A stretch of 14,301 nt of DNA, from assembly GCA_026416315.1 (NCBI GenBank), contig JAOAFK010000238.1, forward strand, positions 1 to 14,301, given 5' to 3'. A model generated the notes under the pieces. That model had not been told where the DNA came from. It did not search any database and saw only the letters and a program-made list of their open reading frames with translations. Made by a program: the position numbers and the translations under genes. Shown in pieces: positions 1 through 7,048 of this stretch (the first letter of the stretch is position 1; the number at the start of each line of letters is the position of its first letter). This DNA comes from Syntrophorhabdaceae bacterium. Lineage in GTDB: Bacteria > Desulfobacterota > Syntrophorhabdia > Syntrophorhabdales > Syntrophorhabdaceae.

Positions 1-39
1 ATCACATATAATTCAGAGCAATTCAACCAAAAGATGATA

Positions 40-68
40 TGGAGATTTTTTTTATAAAAAGTTAAAAT
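40..68 (+). promoter_or_regulatory. possible promoter of the L,D-transpeptidase gene
   Basis: TGGAGA (40-45, 4/6 to the -35 consensus), a 17-bp spacer and TAAAAT (63-68, 5/6 to the -10). Transcription would start around 75, so the message would have almost no leader before the ATG at 76. This agrees with the lack of a ribosome-binding site at normal distance. The -35 is weak and the region is A+T-rich, so a chance match is possible. Confidence 0.35.
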
Positions 69-75
69 CAGTCTT

Positions 76-1065
76 ATGAAAACCATAATCGCTTCGATTT
101 TGATGCTTTTTTTGCCTTTTTTTGCCTTATCTAATACAGGCCTAATAATAGGTAGTGAAGGCATATATACCGTAGACAAGGGCGATACCTTAGAGCTTAT
201 TGCTTCAAAATTAGGGTTAGAAAAAAGAGTACTTATTGAAGACAATAATTTGGATCCGAAAACAAGACTTACACCTGGTATGAAATTAAAGGTAAACACA
301 AAAAAGATCATTCCAAAATATGTTGAAAATGGCATTATAATAAATATCCCTGATAGAATGCTTTATTTTTTCAAAGATGGAGCCTTTGATGCTGCCTTTC
401 CTGTAAGCCTTGGTATGCCTACAAAAATGGAGGAATTTGGGGATATTGAATGGAAAACACCAGAAGGAAAATTTAAGGTATTAGGTAAAACAAAGGACCC
501 TATCTGGTATGTTCCAAAGTCAATTCAGATGGAGATGGAGCTTTTGAATAAACCAGTTGTGGAAAAGGTCCTGCCTGGCAAGGACAACCCATTAGGTAGA
601 TATGCCATAAGGACATCTCTATCAGGTTTTTTAATCCATGAAACCATATGGCCCACAAGCATTTATAGATATAGAAGCCATGGATGTGCGAGAATGTTAC
701 CCCAGCATATGGAAGTTTTGTTTCCAAAGGTTAAAAAAGATATGGAAGGAGAGATAATTTATAAACCGGTAAAGGTTGCGTTAATTGATAACAAAAAAGT
801 CTATCTGGAGGTTCATAGAGATGTATATAAAAAGTTCAATAATCTGGAAGAAGAGGCAAAAAAAGAGATAGAAATTGCCGGGCTTTTAAACGTCGTTGAC
901 TGGGAAAAGGCAAAAAGGGTGATCAAAGAAAAAAAAGGTGTGGCTGAAGATGTGACGGATTACGAAAAAATAAAGATGGCTTTTAGGAAGAAAAGCATGT
1001 TGGAGAAGATAGCCTTTTATTTAAAAAATGTTTTCTCAAAAGGGAAAAATAGTAGAAGCGAGTAA
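76..1065 (+). CDS. LysM-containing L,D-transpeptidase (YkuD/ErfK family)
   Basis: Exported peptidoglycan cross-linking enzyme. L,D-transpeptidases join stem peptides through an active-site cysteine, making 3-3 cross-links or attaching proteins to the wall; which reaction this one performs cannot be told. Residues 1-19 form a signal peptide (Lys2, hydrophobic core, Ala-Leu-Ser end) with no lipobox cysteine. Residues about 31-74 are a LysM domain (YTVDKGDTL start, LTPGMKLKV end). The YkuD domain covers about 86-235 and carries His188 and the SHGCAR motif at 201-206 with Cys204 as nucleophile, so the catalytic signature is intact. A lysine/glutamate-rich helical tail (about 240-329) has no function I recognise. 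No Shine-Dalgarno lies near the ATG; upstream in-frame codons are closed by a TAA at 55-57. Confidence 0.9.
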   Translation: MKTIIASILMLFLPFFALSNTGLIIGSEGIYTVDKGDTLELIASKLGLEKRVLIEDNNLDPKTRLTPGMKLKVNTKKIIPKYVENGIIINIPDRMLYFFKDGAFDAAFPVSLGMPTKMEEFGDIEWKTPEGKFKVLGKTKDPIWYVPKSIQMEMELLNKPVVEKVLPGKDNPLGRYAIRTSLSGFLIHETIWPTSIYRYRSHGCARMLPQHMEVLFPKVKKDMEGEIIYKPVKVALIDNKKVYLEVHRDVYKKFNNLEEEAKKEIEIAGLLNVVDWEKAKRVIKEKKGVAEDVTDYEKIKMAFRKKSMLEKIAFYLKNVFSKGKNSRSE

Positions 1066-1102
1066 AAAAATCAGAATTATTTAAAATTAAAAGAGGTGTG
1101 TA

Positions 1103-2122
1103 ATGCATATATCAATTATAGGTAAGTCAGGGGTTGGTAAAACAACAATTTTTCGAGCCCTTTCGAGTACTGAGCAAGAACAAAGACAAATATCACATAT
1201 ATCCATAATAGATGTACCAGATGAGAGACTTGAAGGCTTATTTAATTTTTTTAAACCAAAAAAGAAAGTCCATGCAAGAATAGAAATTGAAGATACCCCT
1301 GTCCTAAGCCCTGAGATCTTTCAGAAAATTAGACAGTCAGATGCCTTTATCCTTGTTTTACCATATTTTGAAGCTCAGGAATCTGACCCTGCCTATGAAT
1401 ACAAGTCAATTATTAACGAATTTATTTTATCGGATATGGCTCAAATAGAGCAGAGACTCAACCGCATTGCCAAACAGGGAGAAAAAAAGGAAAATCCTGT
1501 GCTTCAATTTGAAAGTGAAATACTGGAACTCTCTCTCATGCACTTAAATGAAGAAAAGCCCCTTATAACCTTAACTGTTTCAGAAGAAGGAAAGAAGATC
1601 ATGAGAGGGTTTCAATTTCTTTCGCAAAAACCCATGATGGTAGTATTAAACTGTTCTGAAAGCAGATTATATGATGCCATAAACATAGAAAATGCTTTTA
1701 AAAAAAAGATAAACCAAGACATACCTTGTATAGCAGTATGTGGAACATTGGAGGCTGAGATAGGATTAATGGATGATAAAGACAGAGATGATTTTATGTC
1801 AGAATACTCAATTACAGAGTCAATAAGGGGTAGAATAATAAGGCTTGCAACAGAAACACTCGGTTTAATCACCTTTTTTACCGTAGGCGAAAAAGAGTGT
1901 CGTGCATGGCATTTAAGAAAAGGTGAAACGGTGCACGAGGCTGCAAGGACTATTCACACGGATTTTTACAATAAATTTATAAGGGCTGAGGTCGTTAGCT
2001 ATGAAGATTTTATAAAATACAATGGCTTTGCTGGATGTAAAAAAGCAGGCCTTTGGAGGCTTGAAGGAAAATCGTATATTGTAAGAGATGGAGATATAAT
2101 AACCATAAGGGCAGGTGCCTAA
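1103..2122 (+). CDS. divergent YchF/OLA1-like P-loop NTPase with TGS domain
   Basis: Related to YchF (OLA1), a translation-associated NTPase of the Obg/TRAFAC class that prefers ATP. A Walker A motif GKSGVGKTT is at 7-15. The G4 position reads NCSE (183-186), the NxxE variant typical of YchF rather than NKxD. A helical insert (about 115-170, including DMAQIEQRLNRI) precedes it. From about residue 254 the YchF C-terminal/TGS domain is well conserved: TFFTVGEKECRAWHL, IHTDF, FIRAEV, WRLEGK, VRDGD. The protein has 339 residues against about 363 for YchF. Where YchF has its DIAGL-type G3 motif, this one reads EIEDTPVLS, so the DxxG is missing and the switch region looks shortened. It is probably a paralogue beside a normal ychF elsewhere. 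A good Shine-Dalgarno (AGAGGTG, 1092-1098) supports the start. Confidence 0.8.
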   Translation: MHISIIGKSGVGKTTIFRALSSTEQEQRQISHISIIDVPDERLEGLFNFFKPKKKVHARIEIEDTPVLSPEIFQKIRQSDAFILVLPYFEAQESDPAYEYKSIINEFILSDMAQIEQRLNRIAKQGEKKENPVLQFESEILELSLMHLNEEKPLITLTVSEEGKKIMRGFQFLSQKPMMVVLNCSESRLYDAINIENAFKKKINQDIPCIAVCGTLEAEIGLMDDKDRDDFMSEYSITESIRGRIIRLATETLGLITFFTVGEKECRAWHLRKGETVHEAARTIHTDFYNKFIRAEVVSYEDFIKYNGFAGCKKAGLWRLEGKSYIVRDGDIITIRAGA

Positions 2123-2165
2123 TTCCTTGACAAACCATAAAATTCCATGCTAATCAAATAAAAAT

Positions 2166-2348
2166 ATGCTCGGTTTTACTGATATTATTATTTTTATCGG
2201 ATATATTTTGACCCCTGTTTCTACCCTATTTTGTATCTTTTATGGATTATTAAACTGGAATAAAGGTATAGAAGAGAAGGATGGAGATTATAGAGAAGAG
2301 ATCAGATGGGAGAAGGAGGAGATGGAGCTTATCGAAAAGCTACCTTAA
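2166..2348 (+). CDS. symporter small accessory protein
   Basis: A 60-residue protein with one hydrophobic segment (about 4-30) followed by Leu-Leu-Asn-Trp-Asn-Lys-Gly and a charged cytoplasmic tail. This layout, with a GLxNWNKG-like turn after the membrane helix, resembles the short proteins annotated as symporter small accessory proteins, which sit directly before sodium:solute symporters. Here it ends three bases before the ATG of such a symporter, so the two are almost surely co-transcribed. A subunit or assembly role is inferred from genomic pairing; I know of no mechanism. There is no clear Shine-Dalgarno. A consensus TTGACA lies at 2127-2132, but no good -10 follows at the right distance. 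Confidence 0.75.
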   Translation: MLGFTDIIIFIGYILTPVSTLFCIFYGLLNWNKGIEEKDGDYREEIRWEKEEMELIEKLP

Positions 2349-2351
2349 ACA

Positions 2352-3932
2352 ATGCTGTATCTCATCACATTTATACTAATCTATCTTGCCATAATAATTT
2401 ATCTCAGTTATTTAGGTTTTAGAAAAACGGTCAGTGTTTCTGATTATCTCTTAGCTGGTCGCCAGGTTCATCCTGTTATTATGTCGTTGAGCTATGGCTC
2501 AACCTATATTAGCACCTCTGCTATAATAGGTTTTGGTGGTATAAGTGCTTTATATGGTTTTACCATGTCTTGGCTTGCCTTCTTGAATATTTTCATTGGT
2601 GTATGGCTGGCCTTTGTGTTATTTGGAAAAAGGACAAGAAAAATGGGAAAGGCCCTTGATGCCCATACATTTCCGGAACTTTTAGGCAGAAGATACAATT
2701 CAAGGTTCATCCAGGGGTTTTCAGGGTTTGTGATACTTTTTTTTATGCCCATTTACACATCTGCCATTCTCATAGGTATATCGAGATTTATAGAGGTGTA
2801 TCTAAATATACCATTTACTACAGCCTTGCTTGTTTTTCTTCTTATAAATGCATGTTATGTGATATGGGGAGGTTTAAAGGGTGTACTATATACATCTGTC
2901 TTCCAGGGCACAATTATGATTGTGGTCATGGTTATAGTGGGTATAACAACTTATATCTCTGCTGGCGGTATGATCAATGCCCATAGAGAACTTGCCTCAT
3001 TAACACATATTATACCTAAGGAGTTTATTTTTAATGGTCATAGAGGGTTTGTTTCATTTCCGGAATTTGGTTCACCTGTTTGGTGGTCAGTCCTTACGAC
3101 CTTTATATTAGGGGTGGGTATAGGGGTTTTAGGCCAGCCTCAGCTCAATGTGAGATTTATGACCCTTAAATCAGACAGAGAATTAAACAGGTCCATACCA
3201 TTTACAGCCATGTACATTCTTTTTACAACAGGGATTGCCTTTGCAGTAGGTGTAACTACAAATCTCATTTTTTATAAAGATTTAGGACTATCGTCCATTG
3301 AGGTAGTAGGAGGGAATGTTGACAAGATCATTCCCCTTTATATAGATCGATTCTATCCCCAGTGGTTTGTGGCAATCTTTCTTGTTTCCCTCATGGCAGC
3401 CGCGATGAGTGCCAATAGTGCACAGTTTCATGCTTTAGGGGCATCTTTAAGTAGAGACATCTTCGAACAGGCCATACTTAAAGGAAAATCTGTAGCAGAA
3501 ACCACAATTGTTACAAGGATTGGTATTGTATTCAGCATATTCGCCACCCTTATTCTGGGGTTACTGATGCCTGAAGGGACTGTTGCAAAGGCAACCGCAT
3601 TTTTTTTCGGTCTGTGTGGCTCAACCTTTGTACCTTCATATTTTTTCGGATTATACTGGAAAAAGGCAACAAAAGCTGCTGCAAAAACAAGCTTATTAAC
3701 AGGGTTTTTTTCATTCCTTTTATGGACTGTTTTTTTTCACGAAAGTGAAGCAAAGATGCTTGGCATATGTAGATTCATTTTTGGGATAGATACTCTCGTG
3801 GGTCATCCCTTCCATGTTATTGACCCACAGATAATTGCCCTTCCCTTATCATCAATTGTTTTTGTTATTGTGTCATTTTTTACAAGGCCTGTTGATGAAG
3901 ATGTAATACGGAAAGCCTTCAGGCATATATAA
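2352..3932 (+). CDS. sodium:solute symporter family protein (SSS)
   Basis: Inner-membrane Na+-coupled symporter of the SSS family (LeuT fold, PutP/ActP relatives). The 526 residues contain about 13 hydrophobic segments. Near the N-terminus, the SYGSTYISTSAIIGFGG stretch (about 48-64) corresponds to the conserved first core helix. The AAAMSANSAQFHALGASLSRD stretch, starting near residue 350, corresponds to the helix whose Ser/Thr residues contribute to the Na2 sodium site, followed by the family's RDI. Length is normal and the frame intact. The substrate cannot be read from sequence; monocarboxylates, amino acids and other solutes are all possible. The upstream 60-residue membrane protein is its likely partner. 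The nearby acyl-CoA ligases make an organic acid an attractive but unproven substrate. The ATG at 2352 has no obvious Shine-Dalgarno, so translation may be coupled to the preceding gene. Confidence 0.88.
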   Translation: MLYLITFILIYLAIIIYLSYLGFRKTVSVSDYLLAGRQVHPVIMSLSYGSTYISTSAIIGFGGISALYGFTMSWLAFLNIFIGVWLAFVLFGKRTRKMGKALDAHTFPELLGRRYNSRFIQGFSGFVILFFMPIYTSAILIGISRFIEVYLNIPFTTALLVFLLINACYVIWGGLKGVLYTSVFQGTIMIVVMVIVGITTYISAGGMINAHRELASLTHIIPKEFIFNGHRGFVSFPEFGSPVWWSVLTTFILGVGIGVLGQPQLNVRFMTLKSDRELNRSIPFTAMYILFTTGIAFAVGVTTNLIFYKDLGLSSIEVVGGNVDKIIPLYIDRFYPQWFVAIFLVSLMAAAMSANSAQFHALGASLSRDIFEQAILKGKSVAETTIVTRIGIVFSIFATLILGLLMPEGTVAKATAFFFGLCGSTFVPSYFFGLYWKKATKAAAKTSLLTGFFSFLLWTVFFHESEAKMLGICRFIFGIDTLVGHPFHVIDPQIIALPLSSIVFVIVSFFTRPVDEDVIRKAFRHI

Positions 3933-3946
3933 AAAACCTGTTATAT

Positions 3947-4186
3947 TCAATCTGGGTTTTGTTTAATATGACTGGTCTTTTTGATGATGTTTTTTGTCTT
4001 GATTTTTTGCCATAGAAAGTAAAAAAGGGCAATAACGATGCCCGAAATTACTGAAAGAAATATCACAATTGTCAGGGAGGCCTCAAAACGCCAGAACAAG
4101 AAAGTTATCGTAACAGGTGTTGCATTCTGAATGGAAAAGAATATGACAAACAAAACAATTATGATTAATAATATAAGGGAAAACAT
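3947..4186 (-). CDS. LapA-domain (DUF1049) membrane protein
   Basis: A 79-residue inner-membrane protein with two hydrophobic segments (about 2-20 and 37-60) and a basic cytoplasmic tail. The IQNATPVTITFLFW block after the first helix is the hallmark of the LapA/DUF1049 family. In Escherichia coli, LapA works with LapB and FtsH to control LpxC turnover and so lipopolysaccharide supply. Other family members have no known role, and no lapB or lipopolysaccharide gene is present here, so I do not assign the symbol. It converges with the symporter gene, the two stop codons being about 15 bp apart, and diverges from the tonB-like gene. An AGGAT just upstream of the ATG is a modest ribosome-binding site. 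Confidence 0.75.
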   Translation of the reverse strand: MFSLILLIIIVLFVIFFSIQNATPVTITFLFWRFEASLTIVIFLSVISGIVIALFYFLWQKIKTKNIIKKTSHIKQNPD

Positions 4187-4221
4187 ATAAGGATCCTATT
4201 TTTCATTCCGTTCACATTATT

Positions 4222-4250
4222 TTGACAATCTTTTTATGCTATTATAAAAT
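4222..4250 (+). promoter_or_regulatory. strong sigma70-type promoter of the tonB-like gene
   Basis: TTGACA (4222-4227, 6/6), a 17-bp spacer and TAAAAT (4245-4250, 5/6; a TATAAA overlaps it at 4243-4248). The expected transcription start is at about 4257, one base before the ATG at 4258, which predicts a leaderless or nearly leaderless mRNA. No Shine-Dalgarno is present upstream of that ATG, which fits. Confidence 0.7.
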
Positions 4251-4257
4251 TTAAAAA

Positions 4258-5010
4258 ATGTGGTGTAAATCATTTTTTATTTCTTTTTTAATACATTCTT
4301 TGCTAATCGTGATGCTTTTTTTGTTTTCTGTCAAAATGCAAAAGGCGATTGACTATATCACCGTTGATTTCACAACAATAACAGCTTACCCTAAAGTCAA
4401 TATGGGCGATTACGGAGGATCCTCAAAAGGTGGAAAGAGAGCTAAAGTATCAGGTGGTAAACAACAAGTTATGGAAAAAAATAGACATCAGTTTTTAGAA
4501 GCTCAAGATGTAGAAAAATTAACAGCACCTCCTTTTGAAAAAAATGAACTCTCTCTTAATCCTATCAAAGGAGAAAGTGTTTTAGAATCCGGTTCAAAGG
4601 GTGTCACTGAAACTCATGGAGGTGGGGTCGGACTGGCTGGTTATGGACATGCTGAAGGCCGACTTGGCACGGTGATGGGCATCGATGGAGCAGGCACAGG
4701 AATTGGAGGAAAAGGTGGTGGGTTTGGATATGGAGGTACAAATGTTTCTGACTATGCATATTTAAGAGATATAATTGTAAAAAATATTACATATCCTGAA
4801 AAGGCCAGAAAGATGGGCTGGGAAGGCCGGGTCATCCTTTCTTTTGCAATAAACGAAACAGGCACTATAAATGAAATAAAGATATTAAAAAGTTCAGGCT
4901 ACCCTCTTCTCGACGAGGCAGCAAAAGAGGCACTTTTGAAAATAGATAAATTGCAAAAAAGGCACGAACGTTTGATTGTGCAACTGCCTGTTGAATTCAG
5001 ACTTAAATAG
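4258..5010 (+). CDS. TonB family energy transducer, glycine-rich linker
   Basis: TonB proteins carry proton-motive-force energy from ExbB/ExbD in the inner membrane to outer-membrane receptors. One membrane helix (about 5-24) contains Ser9 and His13, with the same Ser-x-x-x-His spacing as S16/H20 of E. coli TonB. The middle is not the usual Pro/Lys-rich spacer: residues about 115-165 form a glycine-rich tract (GGGVGLAGYG, GTGIGGKGGGFGYGG). The C-terminal TonB domain (about 175-250) is clear: ITYPEKARKMGWEGRVILSF, then GTINEIKILKSSGYPLLDEAA. No exbB, exbD or receptor gene is in the window. The gene has its own strong promoter with no leader and ends two bases from the convergent membrane-protein gene, with no terminator visible between them. 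Confidence 0.83.
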   Translation: MWCKSFFISFLIHSLLIVMLFLFSVKMQKAIDYITVDFTTITAYPKVNMGDYGGSSKGGKRAKVSGGKQQVMEKNRHQFLEAQDVEKLTAPPFEKNELSLNPIKGESVLESGSKGVTETHGGGVGLAGYGHAEGRLGTVMGIDGAGTGIGGKGGGFGYGGTNVSDYAYLRDIIVKNITYPEKARKMGWEGRVILSFAINETGTINEIKILKSSGYPLLDEAAKEALLKIDKLQKRHERLIVQLPVEFRLK

Positions 5011-5012
5011 CC

Positions 5013-5267
5013 TTATTCTTCTATCTTTTCATCTTTTTTCAAGATAATGGAAAGACCAATATAAACTATGATTACCCCTAAGGCAACGATAAATCGATAA
5101 GGTATGCCTATATTTTTATCAGAGATTCTTATATAAATCTTTAACGCAAGAAGGTTCTTTATAAATCCTGCACCTGCCTCATATCCTGATGTGAAAAATA
5201 AGAAAATAAGAGGGATAATTATCCCAATCACAATAAAAACTATGCCTTTTTTGACTTTTTCTGACAC
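5013..5267 (-). CDS. small two-helix membrane protein, unrecognised
   Basis: I do not recognise this family. The 84 residues contain two hydrophobic segments (about 8-28 and 58-78) joined by a loop of about 30 residues, with charged ends (KVKK near the N-terminus, KKDEKIEE at the C-terminus), as in a small integral membrane protein with both ends in the cytoplasm. The start is GTG at 5267 with no Shine-Dalgarno, so the true N-terminus is uncertain. It lies 3' of the minus-strand acyl-CoA ligase, separated by a strong palindrome, and converges with the tonB-like gene with a two-base gap. It could be read from the ligase promoter if the palindrome does not stop transcription. Membrane-protein-like composition in a long open frame is the main reason to call it real. 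Confidence 0.55.
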   Translation of the reverse strand: MSEKVKKGIVFIVIGIIIPLIFLFFTSGYEAGAGFIKNLLALKIYIRISDKNIGIPYRFIVALGVIIVYIGLSIILKKDEKIEE

Positions 5268-5295
5268 TTTAGTGGATAAAAAATTTTGTTTATAA

Positions 5296-5331
5296 ATTTT
5301 TAGGGGGCTCTTTAAAGAGCCCCCTAAAAAT
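5296..5331. repeat. perfect 36-bp palindrome after ligase stop codon
   Basis: The two 18-base arms are exact reverse complements: A+T-rich ends, a G5CTC/GAGC5 core and a TTTAAA centre at 5311-5316. RNA from either strand would form a very stable GC-rich hairpin starting one base after the TAG (5333-5335) of the minus-strand ligase. Unlike a classic intrinsic terminator, the U-run is on the 5' side of the stem and the A-run on the 3' side, in both directions. It may protect the 3' end of the ligase mRNA or define an end with Rho. It may also block read-through into the downstream membrane-protein gene. Confidence 0.8.
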
Positions 5332-5332
5332 G

Positions 5333-6931
5333 CTATCCCTGTTTTTTAAATTCTTTTTCCATTGCCTCTTTTGCAGGTTTTACATATATATCTCTCAACT
5401 TTGGTTTTTCAATCTTTCCAGCTGGGTTACGTGGTATCGGGGCATATATGATCTTTTCAGGCCATTTGTATTTTGCAAGACCTTTTTCTTTTACGAATTC
5501 AATGACCTCTTCGTCTGTTAAGGTCTCACCTTCCTTTGTCTGAATAACGGCCATTACTATCTCCACGAGCCTTGGATGTGGATAGCCAAGCACTGCCACA
5601 TCCTGGATCTTTGGATGTTTACGGAGAACATCCTCAATCTCTGCAGGGAATATGTTCTCTCCACCCCTGATGATCAAGTCTTTTGACCTGTCTGCGAAAA
5701 AGATAAAGCCTTCTTCATCTTTATATCCTAAATCACCTGTGTACAACCAGCCATTTTTAATGGTCTTGGCAGTCATTTCAGGGTTAAAGGCATACTCTTT
5801 CATAAGCCTTGGACCTTTTATTACAATTTCACCGACCTTCCCAGGGGGCAACTCATTGCCTTCACTGTCCACTATCTTTGCCTCCATAAAGACTGTTGCC
5901 TTTCCGATGGAACCTGGTTTTCTCATGATATCTTCATCATAGCAGTTAGTAAGACCACCACCACCACCTTCTGTGATGCCGTAGATATTACCTATGGCGA
6001 GATTTGGGAATATCTTTTTTGTGTCTTCGAGAAGTACATATGGCACAGGCTGGGCACCTATTTCAATATGCCTCAAGGCAGAAAGATCATATTTTGATAG
6101 GTCGATCTGGCCTGATTTTATGGCATTTATTACATCAGACCATGTTGGGACTGTATTCCATCCGCCTGTGCATTTTTCATCAGCAATGCTTCTTAAATAG
6201 TATTCAGGCTGTAATTCCATGGGCATGAGCACTTTACCTGCTGCTATATAGCATGGAAAAGATAAAAATAACGTGCCACTGTGGTAGAATGGATGGGGTG
6301 CAAGGTAGACGCTACTGTATCCTTCATTGTATGTCAATGCATTGCCTATACCTATATAGAAAAGGGACTTATGTGTGTGGGATACAGGCTTTGGCGCCCC
6401 TGTTGTACCAGAAGTGAACATAAGTTCTGCCATATCATCGTCATCTGTTTCAACACAGACAGGTGAACCATCACCCTTCTCTAATATCTCATTATATGAC
6501 TTTACACCTGGTAGTAAATTGTTTCCAAGGCAGATATAATATTTGCAATAATCCATGTCTTTCATAATGGGTTCAACCCTTGAATTGAACTGGTCGCCAA
6601 AGATAAATACCTTGCATTTCGTAACATCCGCGGCATATTTTATATCCGAACTTGCAAAACGGAAATTAAGTGGCGTAACTGTTGCACCTGTTTTTAAAAC
6701 ACCTATGTAGCTTGCATACCACTCCATGCAGTTCATCATCAGATGAAGCACTATATCACCCTTTTTGACCCCACATTCTTTCATTAAATAATTTGCAAGC
6801 TTATTTGCTTGGTCGTCAAACTGTTCCCATGTGAGGCTTCTTCTCAATCCCTTTGAAGGATAGCTTTCGATGATGAACTCTCTTTTAGGATACTTGCTTG
6901 CATTTAAACCCGAAAACATTGCAAAATTCAT
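5333..6931 (-). CDS. AMP-dependent acyl-CoA ligase (ANL superfamily), copy 1
   Basis: Cytoplasmic adenylate-forming enzyme. ANL ligases activate a carboxylic acid with ATP to an acyl-AMP and transfer it to CoA. All core motifs are present: the phosphate-binding TSGTTGAPK loop (from Thr173), YGITEGG (A5), GWLYTGDLG (A7), DRSKDLIIRGGEN (A8, Arg422-Asn426) and NPAGKIEK with the adenylation lysine at Lys506. The 532 residues match medium/long-chain or aryl acyl-CoA ligases. The acid is unknown; fatty, dicarboxylic and aromatic acids are all possible. Motif A5 is followed by an unusual run of five glycines. The ATG at 6931 has a strong Shine-Dalgarno (AGGGGG, with GGAGG further upstream); Met5 is a weaker alternative. 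It is divergent from a second related ligase, with which it shares YICLGNN and other blocks. Confidence 0.88.
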   Translation of the reverse strand: MNFAMFSGLNASKYPKREFIIESYPSKGLRRSLTWEQFDDQANKLANYLMKECGVKKGDIVLHLMMNCMEWYASYIGVLKTGATVTPLNFRFASSDIKYAADVTKCKVFIFGDQFNSRVEPIMKDMDYCKYYICLGNNLLPGVKSYNEILEKGDGSPVCVETDDDDMAELMFTSGTTGAPKPVSHTHKSLFYIGIGNALTYNEGYSSVYLAPHPFYHSGTLFLSFPCYIAAGKVLMPMELQPEYYLRSIADEKCTGGWNTVPTWSDVINAIKSGQIDLSKYDLSALRHIEIGAQPVPYVLLEDTKKIFPNLAIGNIYGITEGGGGGLTNCYDEDIMRKPGSIGKATVFMEAKIVDSEGNELPPGKVGEIVIKGPRLMKEYAFNPEMTAKTIKNGWLYTGDLGYKDEEGFIFFADRSKDLIIRGGENIFPAEIEDVLRKHPKIQDVAVLGYPHPRLVEIVMAVIQTKEGETLTDEEVIEFVKEKGLAKYKWPEKIIYAPIPRNPAGKIEKPKLRDIYVKPAKEAMEKEFKKQG

Positions 6932-6983
6932 AACCCCCTACCTCCTTGTCAGTCTTTTTTGTTATTGCTTTATGATAGTTACC

Positions 6984-7013
6984 ATGATAAACTGATATCC
7001 GACAAGTTGTCAA
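6984..7013 (-). promoter_or_regulatory. candidate promoter of ligase copy 1
   Basis: On the minus strand, TTGACA (7008-7013, 6/6), an 18-bp spacer and TATCAT (6984-6989, 5/6). Transcription would start near 6977, giving a leader of about 45 nt with a good Shine-Dalgarno. For the opposite gene a weaker pair can be drawn on the plus strand (CTGATA 6992-6997, 16 bp, TATTAT 7014-7019), so the two promoters would overlap back to back. Confidence 0.55.
7001..7011. promoter_or_regulatory. possible operator between divergent ligase genes
   Basis: GACAA-G-TTGTC is a perfect 5+5 inverted repeat that overlaps the -35 of the minus-strand ligase promoter and lies between the candidate -35 and -10 of the plus-strand one. 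A repressor here could control both ligases. No regulator gene is in the window. Three TGATA copies (near 6973, 6985 and 6993) lie beside it; their meaning is unknown. An 11-bp repeat can occur by chance. Confidence 0.3.
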
Positions 7014-7048
7014 TATTATTTTTTTAAAACAAAAGCAGGAGGGGTAAA

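Noticed and set aside
2127..2156. Promoter for the symporter unit based on the TTGACA at 2127.
   Set aside because: The -35 is perfect, but the best hexamers at 17-18 bp match TATAAT at about two positions, and the next candidate (TCAAAT) is 21 bp away.
3932..3965. Possible terminator between the symporter and LapA-domain genes (AAAACC ... GGTTTT).
   Set aside because: Only six mostly A-U pairs around a 16-nt loop; too weak to call in A+T-rich DNA, and it overlaps the end of the LapA-domain coding region.
5330..6466. Plus-strand frames antisense to ligase copy 1.
   Set aside because: Compositionally odd translations opposite a full-length ANL ligase with all motifs; no support as genes.
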